Shown in pieces: positions 10,283 through 22,159 of a stretch of DNA of 64,000 nucleotides. How positions within the stretch are numbered: the first letter of the stretch is position 1; every line of letters begins with the position of its first letter. A model generated the notes under the pieces. The model had not been told where the DNA came from and made no database searches. It saw only the letters and a list, made by a program, of their open reading frames with translations. Made by a program: the position numbers and the translations under genes. Source of the stretch: Riptortus pedestris (lineage: Eukaryota > Arthropoda > Insecta > Hemiptera > Alydidae); the NCBI GenBank assembly GCA_019009955.1, contig CM032230.1:22153501-22217500 (forward strand), in the 5' to 3' direction.

Positions 10283-11545
10283 GTCACTCAGGGGGTGTGT
10301 AAACTAAGCAGGATTTCCCACGGACATGGCACTAGTGATCTTAACTCACTACGTACTATGTCTATAAGCTAAAATAGTGCGACCGCTAGAGCGTTAACAG
10401 ACATGTAACTAGCCAAGGTACCCCGGCTTCGCCTTGGAAATCATTTGAGGCTGAATTATGATGGTATTTTTTGGGGGCATTATTATGTACAACATTTTTA
10501 CATTTTCCCGTCTGAATGCTTAGGATTCACTACACCCGAGTCCTGGCTGGGGATATGTTAATAATAAAAGTATTTGTTCTGTACTTAGTTTTACAAAATA
10601 CACAATACTTTTATATTACCCGTTTCCAGTGCATGCATCTTTTTTTATATATAACAATCATAAATTATTGTATTATTCATAATAGAATCGAGTGCACATC
10701 GTTTGTCATGTGCGACTTCGCAAAAAAACAATAAAACAATAGGAAACGAAATAGTAACGATTTTTCATTTCATCGTCCTGTTCGTTTCGTTGATTTCAAT
10801 TTAGTCGTTCCTGTCCTATAACATTGTTGATTCCTTCTATAATTTTTTCAGTATGTCATGTATACCGCAAAAGTGCCTATAACGAAATTTACTTTAAATA
10901 ACAGAGGAAACAACTTTTGTTATATGCATGTTTGGCAAAAAAATAAATAGGATACGAAATATTGTGATCTTATATATCAGACCTCCCTAATAACCCCCCA
11001 CTCCTGTTCGTACCTCGAAATTTTAATATACCTTATAATCAGGGAGATGTTAATACCAAATCACATACAGAGTTTCGCCATAAAAATTCTGACTCCCACA
11101 ATAGTTTTTAGCGTAGAACTCACTTATACTTCGGTATACGACAAAAGTGTATATTACAAAAGTTACTCTACATAACAAAGTAAACAACTTTTTTTATGTC
11201 CATATTTGCCGAAAACCCAATAGGAAAGGAAATATCACTATTTTTAATTTCAGGCTTCCCTTATAACCCCCCCCCACTCCTGTTCGTCTCAGAGAATATA
11301 GCCAGACCTAACCTGTTTTAGTAGTAATATACATACCAAGATTCATAAAATTCTGTTAAGCCGTTTACGATTCTATTAAAGACATACAAACATTCATTTT
11401 TATAAATAAAATTTTGAATGTACCTCGTCTGGGTAGGATAGGTGGACATTTGCAGAAATATTTGGTAAATAACAATGAGCACGACCTCAATAGCTGATAT
11501 TCAACACGAACTCAATAGCTGATATATAAGGGAAATCTACTATAA
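10283..11545 (+). mobile_element. Mic-1 copy with about 1 kb of other DNA in the microsatellite slot
   Basis: A short left terminus lies at 10283-10325. At 10378-10407 the core's last motif appears (GCGACCGCTAGAGCGTTAAC, then AGACATG). Instead of (AT)n, unrelated DNA runs from about 10410 to 11410. The right arm then resumes at AAAATTTTGAATGTACCTCG and continues to a decayed end near 11545, with a 25-bp tandem repeat of the CTCAATAGCTGATAT motif. The core between the left terminus and 10378 is largely deleted. Confidence 0.6.
10690..11315 (+). repeat. Diverged tandem duplication inside the 1-kb insert
   Basis: Units at about 10857-11035 and 11138-11315 share CAAAAGTG, AACAACTTT, AATAGGA, a stretch of C, and CACTCCTGTTCGT in the same order. 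A partial third unit begins near 10728 (AACAATAGGAAACGAAATAG). It is followed at about 11337-11400 by a TTCATAAAATTCTGTTAAGCCG motif of a kind common at the ends of insect retroposons. Confidence 0.6.
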
Positions 11546-11987
11546 GTATAGTCAAGTACATGGATAGGTAGAGCTTGTATTCAAGACGCTATTTGGGTCT
11601 GTTGAGTAAGTGTAGAGGCCTGCCAGGCTAGGCTCCCTATTGAGATCTGGGATTATTTACCCTATGACATAATCCCTGAATTGAGACCTATATATAAACA
11701 CATACATTTAAATCGTTTTCTCTGAAATCGGAAACGGATAGTAAAATAACCAAGTCTTGTATTTAATTATATTAATATGATTTATATAGTCTCATTCAAT
11801 GTAGCATCCCTCCAAATTCTCATTAAAATAAAAAAGGATATTTTATTTCGAAATGTAAATTTCGCAGAGTTAAAATAATAATAATCTGAATACTAACATA
11901 ACAACGGAATTTTTATTTTCATAACTAAGCCAAAAATTAACAAAATCCAAAATTAGACTCAGATGATTTATTTCACATGTCTACACC

Positions 11988-11995
<8 letters not shown>

Positions 11996-12051
<56 letters not shown>

Positions 12052-12523
12052 TTGTCTGTTACCGTCTATTTGTCTCTAGCGGTTGCAATTTTTGTTTGAT
12101 CGTTACCAAACTCGATATTTAGTAGTTTTCTGTAAAATGAAAGACCAAATTCGTTATCGGCTGAAATCGGACCAGTGGGAGGGGGGAGGTTTAGAGGGAA
12201 TTTTTGAAAAATGGAAATACGGTATCGCCGTTACTATACGGTATCCTCGTTACTATACGTCGGATCAAAAAATTGTACAGAATCAATATTATTGCAAATT
12301 AAATTAACTATAAATATTGTTATATACATGTATTCTCTATCTTGAATATTAACAAAGATATTTGCATTTTTATTAAATCTGGGCGGCTTACGGACGAGAG
12401 TGACTTTCCCGCCACAAGCTAGTTAGGCCGTTTCCTTGATTGCTCGGTTCTCGTAAAAATTTCTCTATTGTAAAACGTCCCGTGGGAAATCTGCTTAGTT
12501 TACGCAGCCCCTGCATGACGGAC
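11996..12523 (-). mobile_element. Mic-1 element lacking right arm, type A
   Basis: (AT)n at 11996-12047 is followed by CTAGCGGTTGCAATTTTTG, the reverse core, poly-G near 12179, a local duplication near 12224-12258 (CGGTATC..CGTTACTATACG), the type A arm and the left terminus ending GGAC at 12523, then TTT. Confidence 0.8.
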
Positions 12524-12591
12524 TTTATTACTCAGAATAATGGAGAAATTTCAATTATTCGGACTTCTAACCTCTTATTTTACATTATATA

Positions 12592-12593
<2 letters not shown>

Positions 12594-12630
<37 letters not shown>

Positions 12631-12756
12631 CTGTTAACACAATTATATTTCTTTGATCTTTAACAAATTCGATATTTAAACGTATTATGTAAAATGACAG
12701 GTGAGAGGTGTATAATTCCGAAAAATTGAAATTTCTCCGTTATTATGGTGTGTATT

Positions 12757-12833
<77 letters not shown>

Positions 12834-12903
12834 TTGAGTAAAAATTTTGAAAATCGCGCCATGGGTACGAGCCGCAATAGCTGATTTCCCCTAAGGGAAA
12901 TAT
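12594..12903. mobile_element. Rearranged Mic-1 pieces around (AT)n and (AG)n
   Basis: (AT)n at 12594-12630 precedes a short reverse-strand core fragment (12650-12740). Then come (AT)n followed by (AG)n at 12763-12830, and a + strand right arm (ACATTTGAGTAAAAATTTTG to TTTCCCCTAAGGGAAA) ending near 12903 without CTGCT. The two halves have opposite orientation, so this is a recombinant. Confidence 0.6.
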
Positions 12904-13693
12904 ATATATAAATAATTTAACACCAGAAGATTTTGCCTTTTAAACTTCTTTATGAATGAAATAAGTAGGATTATAAAACTTTCTCATTAGAATATACTTA
13001 ATTAATTTTTATTAGTAAAACTAAGCTTTGGAAAATTGATATACACAATTAGCAATCAATTAACACATCAAATGACCGAATTATAAGCATACACGCAACA
13101 ATTTATTAATATGGGCCGTAGTCATAAAAGTAAAAGCAACAGAATAAGGACCGGTATAAATTGATAATTTCTTTTATATCAACTGCCACAAAAGTACCTT
13201 CAAAAAGTACGAACTAACTTTGTATTTTATTTCCTATAATTTCAACCCTAATTAACAATTACACATAAGAGAAATATTTAGCCTTAAATGACTGATTTAG
13301 GCATTCAGTTAAAGGTGAAAATTCTTCTACTTCAGAAAACCTCTTTGTGAGTTTTTGTACATTTTCAATAAAAAAAAAAATATCAGCACGGTACTTGATT
13401 TTAATTATTAACACCCACACCCCCGTGATTTGTATATTAATTTTATTTTCCTAAAGACTCAGTATACGTTTCCGTTACAGAAAAATTTGGCTTTGGATTC
13501 TGTTTGTACGTACTCTTTCCACGCACAGATGACTGGTCCAATTTTGATAGAATAAACGATGTATTAAAAAGCAAAAACCTCTAGTGAAGTAGTCAACTAA
13601 ATGGAGAACCAACTGAATAATCGGAAATGCATAATTGTCAGAAGTCATATATAAGAAAAGAAACTATCTCTTATTACGGATATTTATTAAAAA
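12904..13693. other. No gene seen
   Basis: AT-rich stretch with a poly(A) run near 13370. No coding signal, repeat partner or element end was recognised. Confidence 0.4.
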
Positions 13694-14159
13694 GTCCGTC
13701 CCGCAGGGGATGCACAAACTAAGCATATTTCTCACGAGAAGTCTTACAATAGAGAAATATGTCTACTGCTAACACTTAACACCACCGTGAGTAAATACAA
13801 ACGGTAATAAGAAATCTTTCAGTTAATTCTCCTAACGGAAACAGCTTCTGAATATTATACAATCAAATGTGCCAACCACTCAGAGCTGAACAGATGGGTA
13901 GACATATTCTTCACTAGAAAGAAAAATAATTAATTACTGATGTATATCTGAATATAACATATTAACGTTATTGCAAACTATCTAATAAATCTAGTACTGC
14001 AGTTTATAATGAATCAGATTAATTTACATATATATTACATTATTTTGAACGGACCTTATTTTCATCATCTCCTGGGTAGGATAAATGGCCATTTGAAGAA
14101 ATTTCTTGTCAAGAATACGACCTCAACAGCTGATTTCCCTTGAGGGAAATCTGCTAAAA
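13694..14159 (+). mobile_element. Mic-1 element, both termini, D arm, core deleted
   Basis: The left terminus at 13694 follows AAAAA. The D arm runs from about 13775 (ACACCACCGTGAGTAAATAC) to about 14010 and then joins the right arm at TATTTTGAACGGACC. It ends in TTTCCCTTGAGGGAAA and CTGCTAAAA. At 466 bp with both termini intact, it shows that core and microsatellite are dispensable for the ends to stay together. Confidence 0.85.
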
Positions 14160-14654
14160 CATACTTATCACGTACTGTGGTTACAATTATGGTATAATTA
14201 TATTTATTAATTCTGTCAATAGTATACTCGGCTATGTATGTGAAATCAAGAAAGCATTAAATATATCGGAAAACGGGCTCATTAGGTAATTGCACATGAG
14301 AATTTATTTCAAGAAAACAATCTATAGCATATATAGACAACGTTGTGATCAACGCTGTTAAATACAACAACTTATTCAGACGTAGTTTAGCCTCAAAAAA
14401 GAATTATTTAGTCACACTGTTTAACCTCAAACAACACATAAAAATTAATGAGCTAACCAGCCAATAACTGATCTTTTTCAAAAGAAACACAGCATTACAA
14501 ACATTATTTGAAATGTTAAAGGATCAATACTTCGAATTGAAGCAAAACTTTACGGGTCATATACAATACTTCCAACAACTTCAAATTGTAAGAAAAAGAG
14601 GAAAGGGATCTAAAAAAATATTCACACGAGTAGAATATTTAGTGTTGAATTTCA
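14160..14654. other. No gene seen
   Basis: AT-rich DNA with no recognised element. The ORF beginning near 14513 runs into Mic-1 right-arm sequence and is not credible. Confidence 0.4.
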
Positions 14655-15186
14655 ACGATTTCCGTGAAGGAGAAATCAGCTATTGGGTCGTGACGCGATT
14701 TTTAAAATACTCTTGTCAAATGCCATCGATTCAACCCAGGATATGAAGAAAATGAGGACCGTTCAAAACTGTATGTGTACGTATGTATAAGGTCTCTGCA
14801 AAACAATATTTGGTATTTATGCTTTGAATAAAGTGGTTTATTATACAAGAGTATTGCTTATATAACACGAGTAGAAGTGAGGGTTTACTGAAGGTTGAAA
14901 ACTGATAAATGCAAATATCTCCGTTAATATTCAAGGTAGTCAATGTATACTTTTATTTATAGTAAACTTAATTTGTAATAAGATTCATTCCAGAAACTTT
15001 TTCGATCCGACTTACAGTAACGGAGATATTTCGGATTTTCAAATTTCTCCTCTAAACCCCCCACACTCTCTGGCCCGATTTCAACCGTTAACGAACTTGA
15101 TCTTTCTTTCTGCATGAAACGACTGAATATCGAGTTTAGGAACGATCCAACAAAACTTGCGACCACTAGAGCGGTAACAGGCAGAT
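14655..15186. mobile_element. Hybrid Mic-1: reversed right arm joined to forward core
   Basis: 14655-14775 is a right arm on the reverse strand (AGAAATCAGCTATTGGGTCG to GTTCAAAACTGTATG). From about 14785 the end of a D arm and then the core follow on the + strand (AAATGCAAATATCTCCGTTA, C-rich tract near 15056, TTGCGACCACTAGAGCGG). The opposite orientations imply an inversion or two nested copies. Confidence 0.65.
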
Positions 15187-15199
15187 ATATACATATATT

Positions 15200-15420
15200 A
15201 CCTAAACTGTATATTTAAACGTTTTACGTAAAACAAAAGCTCACGGTTGTTAACGGCTGAAAGCCGACAGACATGTTGGAGGGGGAAAATTTGAAAAATC
15301 TTAATATCTCCGTTATTATAAATCGGACAAAAATATTGTATAGAACCAATCTTATTGCAAATATAACATTCTATAAATGTTGATACATACATTTTTTTTT
15401 ACAATGTCGATTATTTTACA
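15200..15420 (-). mobile_element. Mic-1 core fragment
   Basis: Reverse core from CTGTATATTTAAACGTTTT through GTTAACGGCTGAAAGCCG to ATAAATGTTGATACATACAT. Neither terminus is present. Confidence 0.6.
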
Positions 15421-15464
15421 ATATCTATCCCCCGCAGAAAAACAAAATCAGCAATCCAGCCAGC

Positions 15465-15965
15465 ATAGGTCATTAGGCAAATTTCCCTCCTGAAGTTTTA
15501 ACAAAAAATAAATCTACAAACTGGTAATGCAAAATAAATTGAATAAATACAAACTGTAAAAAGAAATTTTTCAGACAATTTTAATACCCTCCCAACGGGA
15601 AGCGTCTGAAATGTAAACAAACAGGTCTGCCAACCACTCGCCTCAAAGAAAATTCTGAAATAAATAATAATATAACATTTTAATTCAAAACTATTGTTTA
15701 GCATAAGTAGAATCGCTAAGTTTGCTGAAGGCTCAAAACTGAAAACCACAAATATCTCCGTTAATATTCAAGGTAAAGAAGAAATGTATAAAATAATATT
15801 TACAGTACATTTAATATGCATTAAGATTGGTCCAATACACTTTTTCGATATGACGTATAGTTACGGAGATATTTGGAATTTTCAATATTCTCCTCCTCTA
15901 ATCCCCCACTGGTCCGATTTTAGCCGTTAACGAACTTGATCTTTTATTTTTCATGAAACGACTGA

Positions 15966-15999
<34 letters not shown>

Positions 16000-16133
16000 T
16001 ATACAGTTTTGAACGGACCTCATTTTCGTCATCTACTAGGTAGGATCAATGGACATTTGCAGAAAAATTTCAAAAATCGCGTCATGAGCACGACCTCAAT
16101 AGCTGATTTCCCTTAAGGAAAATCTGATAAAAA
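15465..16133 (+). mobile_element. Mic-1 copy, D arm, near complete
   Basis: It has a weak left end near 15465 (GGTCATTAGGCAAATTTCCC), a D arm with a large deletion (15530-15730), core from 15745, C-rich tract near 15900, short (AT)n at 15967-16003, right arm, and the end TTTCCCTTAAGGAAAATCTG at 16133. Confidence 0.7.
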
Positions 16134-16290
16134 TTATTAGTAAAACTACTGCTTAAGAAGAAGGCAAATGAAAGGTTCGGACTATTCAAACCATATATTC
16201 TACTTAGTAGAAAGTATTCTCTCTCATACGTAGATTAATATAGGGCAAATATAATGAAATATATACTGTGGTAAAAAGATAGATATAAAA

Positions 16291-17217
16291 GTCCGTCACG
16301 CATGGGCTGCGTAAACTAAGCAGATTTCCCACGTGAAGTTTTACAATAGAAAAATTTCACGAAGAGTCAAGCAGTTAAGGAAACGACCGAACTAGCTTTT
16401 GGCGGGAAAGTTACCCGTCCGTTAGCCGCCCAGATTTAATAAAAATGCAAATATCTCGGTTAATATTCAAGATAGGGAATAAATTTATATAATAATATTT
16501 ATAGTAAATTTAATTTGCATTAAGATTGATTCTGTACAATTTTTGGATCCGACGTATAGTAAGTAACGGAGATATTTGGAATTTTCAATATTCTCCTCCT
16601 CTAATCCCCCCCCCCACTGGACCGATTTCAGCCGTTAACGAACTTGATCTTTCTTTTTACATAAAATGCCTAAATATCGATTAGTCTAGACTAAATATTG
16701 ATCGTTACCAAACTCGGAATTTAATCGTATTATGTAAAAAGGAAGATCAAGTTCGTTAATGGCTGAAATCGGAGCAAAGGGAGGGAGGGGTTTAGAGGGG
16801 GGATTTTTGAAAATTCGAAATATCTCCGTTATTATGCGTCGGATCGAAAAATTGTATAGAACCAATCTTATTGCAAATTAAATTTACTATAAATATTGTT
16901 CTATACATTTATTGTGATCTTGAATATTAACCGAGATAATTGCATTTGTATTCTGCGTGTGGTCACCAGTAGGCTATGTTCGGACTTTCTGCCGAGAGCT
17001 CTGACGGGCGTTTCCTTAACTATTCGTCCCTCGTGAATAGGTTTAGAGGTTAGGTTAACTGTTTTTTGGGGCTAGAAACTACTGGGTTATTACGCCCTAA
17101 ATAATGTTTTTAGGTTTAGACATTTCTTACTACTACAGTTGTTATTAGGCAGATTTCTCTATTGTAAAACTTCACGTGGGAAATCTGCTTAGTTTACGCA
17201 GCCCCTGCATGACGGAC
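16291..17217. mobile_element. Head-to-head Mic-1 pair (two left halves, no right arm)
   Basis: A + strand left terminus with type A arm and core runs 16291-16680. It meets a reverse-strand core with type B arm and left terminus at about 16697-17217. The join contains the palindrome TTAGTCTAGACTAA at about 16681-16694. Both outer ends are therefore the same GTCCGTCACGCA terminus, flanked by AAAA and TTTT. The two halves belong to different arm subfamilies, so this is not a simple hairpin copy of one molecule. There is no microsatellite or right arm. Confidence 0.85.
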
Positions 17218-18299
17218 TTTTTTCGATTCGACGTATAATGTCATAGATATCTTTAAAAGGAATAAAGAAATAAGTAGTTTTATTTTCACCCTCCTCCAAT
17301 ACCACACCCCCACCCTAGTGGATTTTGATTAAAAGCAGGCAGCACAAGTAGATGCTACATTACTAAATATAACAGCTATTCAGCAATTAACAATCGCCTT
17401 TCAAATCTGTGATCATACGTACGACATACTGTAATAGGTAGATTATTTTGAACAGGAAAGTAATGCAAAAACAAAATTAATAAAGAAGGCACTCTTTGAT
17501 GTAGGTAGATTACAATACCCAATTAACATATATTTACACAAGCAAGCACAGACACTTTCAATAGAAAAAGCAATTTAGATAGATTCAAAGAGATGGGCAT
17601 AATTAAATCCATTGATTAGGGTGGAAAAGCTCTAAGGATAAATGTAAAATAGTTATATTATTTTAAATAACTGAATTTAAAGGCATCCCTCTCCAGTCGT
17701 TATAGAGACATTACTTTGACATTAATAACGATTATTCAATATTCATATTGATATATTTATATATCAAATATGAATATATATAATATAAAATATATTTTCG
17801 AGTAATGAATAAAAAACGTCCGTCAAGCAAACTAAGCAGATTTCCCTCGTTCTGGAATAATAATTTCGTGATTCTTCGATTATATGTAAAACAAATCCGA
17901 TGAAAAGAAAGAGGGTTAAATAAAGGCTGAAAAAAAGAAAGCGGGAATAACTCGCTTACTAGAAAATGTATAGAACAGTAATTGTAGAACATAATAGTTT
18001 AACAAAATTACGATGTATCCATTTTACGATTCCACTAATGTTTTACTGAGATATTTTGAATTTTCGAATTACCCCCCCCCACACTATTCCATTTCCGACA
18101 CCTCAGCCAACAACAAATATGGCCTTTAGTGTAGTGTCACCTGAAACGGCTAAATACCGAATATGATACAGACCAAGTAAACATTTTCGAAACATAAACA
18201 TACAATCAAAATTGACACATCACCAAGACAGGAATTCCCATTAATCTCGCATAATAAATGTCTCTTGGAATCAATATTTAAGCTGATTGCTATTGTGAC
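17218..18299. other. Mostly unassigned; Mic-1 scraps
   Basis: Short Mic-1 matches occur near 17220-17300 (core-like) and at 17818-17850 (left terminus with an internal deletion, CGTCCGTCAAGC then AAACTAAGCAGATTTCCC). A further degenerate + strand core may lie around 18045-18190. No coding signal. Confidence 0.4.
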
Positions 18300-18535
18300 T
18301 TGAGCAGGAGTTTACTGGAGAATGAAAACTAAAAATTTCATACATCTCTGTAAATATGCATATTAGAGAAAACATGAACATAACATATAAAATAAGATTG
18401 CTTCTATGCATCTAATCTACTAGGTAGGATCGATGGAAATTTGAACAAATGTTTCGAAAATCCCTGAGTATCCAACATGAATAACTCATTTTCCTAAATG
18501 GAATACTGCTAAAACTCCGACACGCAGAGACTGGT
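18300..18535 (+). mobile_element. Degenerate Mic-1 right half followed directly by a left terminus
   Basis: D arm end and core scraps (18300-18400) lead into the right arm (TACTAGGTAGGATCGATGG) and an end ACTGCTAAAA near 18514. The next bases, CTCCGACACGCAGAGACTGG, match a Mic-1 left terminus with a few changes. This is a second head-to-tail junction of the kind seen at 4660/4661. Confidence 0.6.
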
Positions 18536-19025
18536 TTCACAAACATATATATATATATCACGTGCTTGAGAATATGAGAAGAAACCTGACAATAATTCCT
18601 CTAATTGGAAATGTGTATTCAGGATATTGAATTAAATTTGACAATGAGATGTACAGTGGCTCAGATACTAGAAACCATGCTTGGGGGTATAAGAAAAGCT
18701 GAATACAATATATGCAAATTAATATTCCAGTTAGAGAAAGAAGGCTTAAATTTAGTCTAAACACAGTAAATTTGTGTCATGATTTGGAACGCCATATTTA
18801 TCAACAATCCTACTGATAGGATTTTATCCACGGGGACTACTATAAACAGATTGATTGTATTGATAGAAGCAATAGGTCGTCTTGAATACATTTCGCTTGT
18901 AATAAGAAGCTTGCTCATCGAAACAAATGAAGAAGTAGAAGGGGGGTTATTAAGTGCTAAAAACTAACTTTTCGTTAGTACTAAGAGAATAGAACAACAT
19001 TGAAAGAAATCACATTTCTTACTCA

Positions 19026-20160
19026 AGGGACGATATTTGAAAAATGCCCACTCATGTCCATCAATCCTACCTAGGAGATAGAATGAGGTCCCATCAAAAT
19101 TACACACGAACATATATATTTGTCTGTTACCGCTCTAGCGGTCGCAATTTTTGCCTTTAAACTCGATATTTAATCGTTTTATGTAATAAGAAGAAGTCTG
19201 CGTAAACTAAGCAGATTTCCAATGTAAAGTTATACAATAGAGAAATTTCCTTACGAGTGCCGAACAGAAACGACCATAGCTAGTCCGTTACACTTAATAA
19301 AAATTTAAATATCTCGGCTAACATTCAAGATAGAGAATAAATGTATATACTAATATTTATAGTAAATGTAATTCCCAATAAGATTGGTAAGATAAAATTG
19401 TTCGATTCGACGTACAGTAACGTTGATATTTCAAATTTTCGAAATTCCCCCCGAACCCCCCCCCCCCCTCCCACTGGTCCGATTTCAGCCGTTAACGAAC
19501 TTGATTTTTTTTTTTTTTACATGAAACGATTAAATACCAAGTTTGGTGACGATTAAACAAAAATTGCGACCTCTAGAGTGTCAAAAGCCAAAAAGTATAT
19601 ATATATATATATATATAGTTTTGAACGGACCTCATTTTCGTCATCTCGATAGGATCGATGGACATTTGAAGAAATTCTTCAAAAATCGCGTCTTGAGTAC
19701 GACCTCAATAGCCGGGAAATCTACAAAGCGGCTGAAGGGAAATCTGCAAAAATCAACTTAGATAATGGCTCACATCGGATCAGAGGAAGAGAATTTTGAA
19801 AATTCGAAATATCTCCATTACTGTCGTGTGTGCGTGTTAGTTAACGCTCTAGTGGTGGCAATTTAAGTCCGATCGTAACAAACTCGATATTTAATTTATA
19901 TCGTTTTACGTAAAACAACAGATCTAGTTCGTTAACGGGGACCAGAAGAACGGGAGGGGGTTTCAGAGGTGAGAATTTAGAAAATTCATAATATCTCCGT
20001 TATTATAAGTTAGAAAAATAGCATAGAACCAATATAATTGCTCATTTAATTTTCTATAAAAATGTTATATTAATGTTTTATCTATCTTTAATACTAAACA
20101 ATATATTGGCATTTTGTAGATTTCAGCTCTCAGTAAACCCCCACTTCCCGCGTGACGGAC
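19026..20160. mobile_element. Three abutting Mic-1 pieces in alternating orientation
   Basis: 19026-19195 is reverse-strand right arm plus a short core (TACCGCTCTAGCGGTCGC). 19196-19755 is a + strand copy from GTCTGCGTAAACTAAGC through core, a C-rich tract of about 20 near 19455 and (AT)n at 19597-19616, to a decayed right end. 19775-20160 is a reverse-strand core ending in CGTGACGGAC. The + copy's left terminus is shortened by about 15 bp and fused to the preceding core. Confidence 0.7.
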
Positions 20161-20164
20161 TGTT

Positions 20165-20638
20165 TAATAAATTAGTCTAAATAATAAGTTTGCATGCGGC
20201 ATACTATAGCCGAGTTCTTTTCCCCCTTACTCCAAATTTTTCTTTATTCATCCAATTATCCCATTTCGTGCCGATTTAGCGACGAATCAGTTATTTACAG
20301 CATAATACCATATAACATATTTAACATATAACAAGTAATTATCATATTTATGTAAGTATGCTCATTTCTGCAAAAAGTTTAGTATTGCCCTACATTATAA
20401 TATTTGTAAAATGTTGTTTTGTTTCAAGTATTGTAATACGCGGCCTATATACGGGCTACAGTCATGTAGTAATTCAAAGTGTATGGTAGGTCTATGTGAG
20501 TCCTTAGATAGCAGTCAGTAAGTATATGTTTTATAGTAAGTCTACAGTTACAGTGTTGGCAGTAGGGTTCGTCTTCTCCAGTAAGTAGGTAAGTGTGAGT
20601 TAGGCGTGAATAGCAAATTCTCAATCTCGTTAAAACTA
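20165..20638. other. No gene seen
   Basis: Unassigned DNA, less repetitive than its surroundings. No coding or element signal was recognised. Confidence 0.4.
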
Positions 20639-20640
20639 TA

Positions 20641-21383
20641 GGGTTGGCAAATAAGTCCTTTCGGTTTTTTAAGTTGAAAGAAAACTATTGTATATTTTGA
20701 ACAAAATTTTTATTTTAATCTACAATGTAATGTCCATTATTTTCTATTGCTTTACCCCATCTCTCCATCAGCTGAATAATCCAATGCTCATAGAATGCCT
20801 GTGGTTTATTAGCGAAAAAATGATCAAGGTGCTCTCTGACACCCTGTTCGTTTTCAAACCGTTTTCCACCTAAGTAATTTTGTAGAGACCAGATTAAGTG
20901 GTAGTCACTAGGAGCAAGGTCCGGTGAATAGGGATGGTGGGGCAAAAGATCCCATCCAAGGGCTTACAATTTGTTGCGGGTGACTAACGAAGTGTGGGAC
21001 TTGGCATTATAATGATGGAAGACGACACCCTTTCGATTTGCCAGTTCTGGGCGTTTTCGTCGAATTGATTCATTCAATTTTGTTAATTGTGAGCAGTATA
21101 GAGTGGAATCGATTGATTTACCTTGTGGCAGCAGGTCATAAAAAATCACACCCTTGAAATCCCACCATACAGAAAGCATTATCTTCTTTGGGTGCAATCC
21201 CGCTTTAGATGTGGTTCCAGGTGGTTCGTTGCTAGGTCTCCAAGATATTTTTCGCACCATATTATCGTAGACAATCCACTTTTCATCCCCTGTCACAAGT
21301 CTTTTATGAAATGGATCGTTTTCTTGACGTTTTCGCAGGGAATCGCAAATGGAAAAAAACCGAAAGGACTTATTTGCCAACCC
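20641..21383 (-). mobile_element. Internally deleted mariner element
   Basis: The ends are perfect inverted repeats of at least 28 bp starting GGGTTGGCAAATAAGTCC and continuing TTTCGGTTTTTT. Both are flanked by TA, the mariner target. The element is 743 bp, about 0.55 kb shorter than a usual 1.3-kb mariner; the missing part is the 5' coding region for the DNA-binding domain. The terminal sequence resembles mellifera-group mariners, which I infer from memory of that group's repeats. Confidence 0.92.
20715..21380 (-). pseudogene. Mariner transposase, N-terminally deleted and inactivated
   Basis: The reading frame begins inside the right inverted repeat and lacks the paired helix-turn-helix region. 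It keeps the first catalytic aspartate in TGDEKWIVYDN, then HPKKIMLSVWWDFKGVI. The second catalytic position, normally in HHDNARPHTS, reads HHYNAKSHTS, so the aspartate is lost. An in-frame TAA follows NKL at about 20961-20963. The C-terminal block HHPYSPDLAPSDYHL, with the third aspartate, and WGKAIENNGHYIVD follow. This is the DD34D transposase pattern of Tc1/mariner elements. Three lesions (deletion, lost catalytic residue, stop) make it dead; its ends could still be mobilised by another copy. Confidence 0.93.
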
Positions 21384-22159
21384 TATATTTCTTCTCTTCT
21401 AATTGGCCTTTTTGAGGAAGGCCATTCCCCAAGTTTATGTTTCATTTCTCGAAATTTATTATCAGTTGTGGTAGTCACTCTACTTTAAATCCACTCCAAC
21501 TTGATCCTTTTTCAGGAGTAAATTAACTTTGCGTCTTAATAGATAGGTAACTGAATAATTCGTGTGTGATTTCATTCTTTTTCAGAATATATAAAATAAG
21601 ATTTCCCCGAAACAAAAATAAATATTCTATTCAAGGGCTCAGCACTATTTATTTCTCTCTTCCCCGATTAAGCCGGTTAAGAAGCGTTATGTCAGGATAT
21701 TTTAAACTGCCAACAGACTGAACATCCTTTTAAAGACAAGTGGAAGTGGTTGTAAAACTAAAGAGGTGGGTGGGATGCATTTCGCTGTGTAGAGGGAGGG
21801 TTTACTAGAATGCTATATACTATTTATAGCGAATGAACAGCCTCCGTCTATCTAACTCAAGGGGTCTGTTACACTTGTAACAAGGGTCATGATCGTTCAT
21901 CAAGTAATCGCTTTATCACTTAGAATTCTTACTTTTATCGACTTTTGATAACACATCTATCATTATTAATAATCACAAGGCATTTAATATTACTATTTTA
22001 CGTTAAAATAAATAATATCTTCATAGTTACTCATTTCAAATCATGTGAATCCTCTAAAAAAGGGTAGCGTGATAGTACACTCCCAAATTTTGTCCTAATG
22101 GACAGGATAATACATTATGACACAGAAAAAACATATGACCAATTTTATTACAAAAAGCA
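21384..22159. other. No gene seen
   Basis: AT-rich DNA after the mariner. The first 100 bases read as an inverted continuation of open frame, but no family is recognised. No repeat partner was found. Confidence 0.35.

Noticed and set aside
21123..21488. 121-codon plus-strand ORF
   Set aside because: It is antisense to the mariner transposase.
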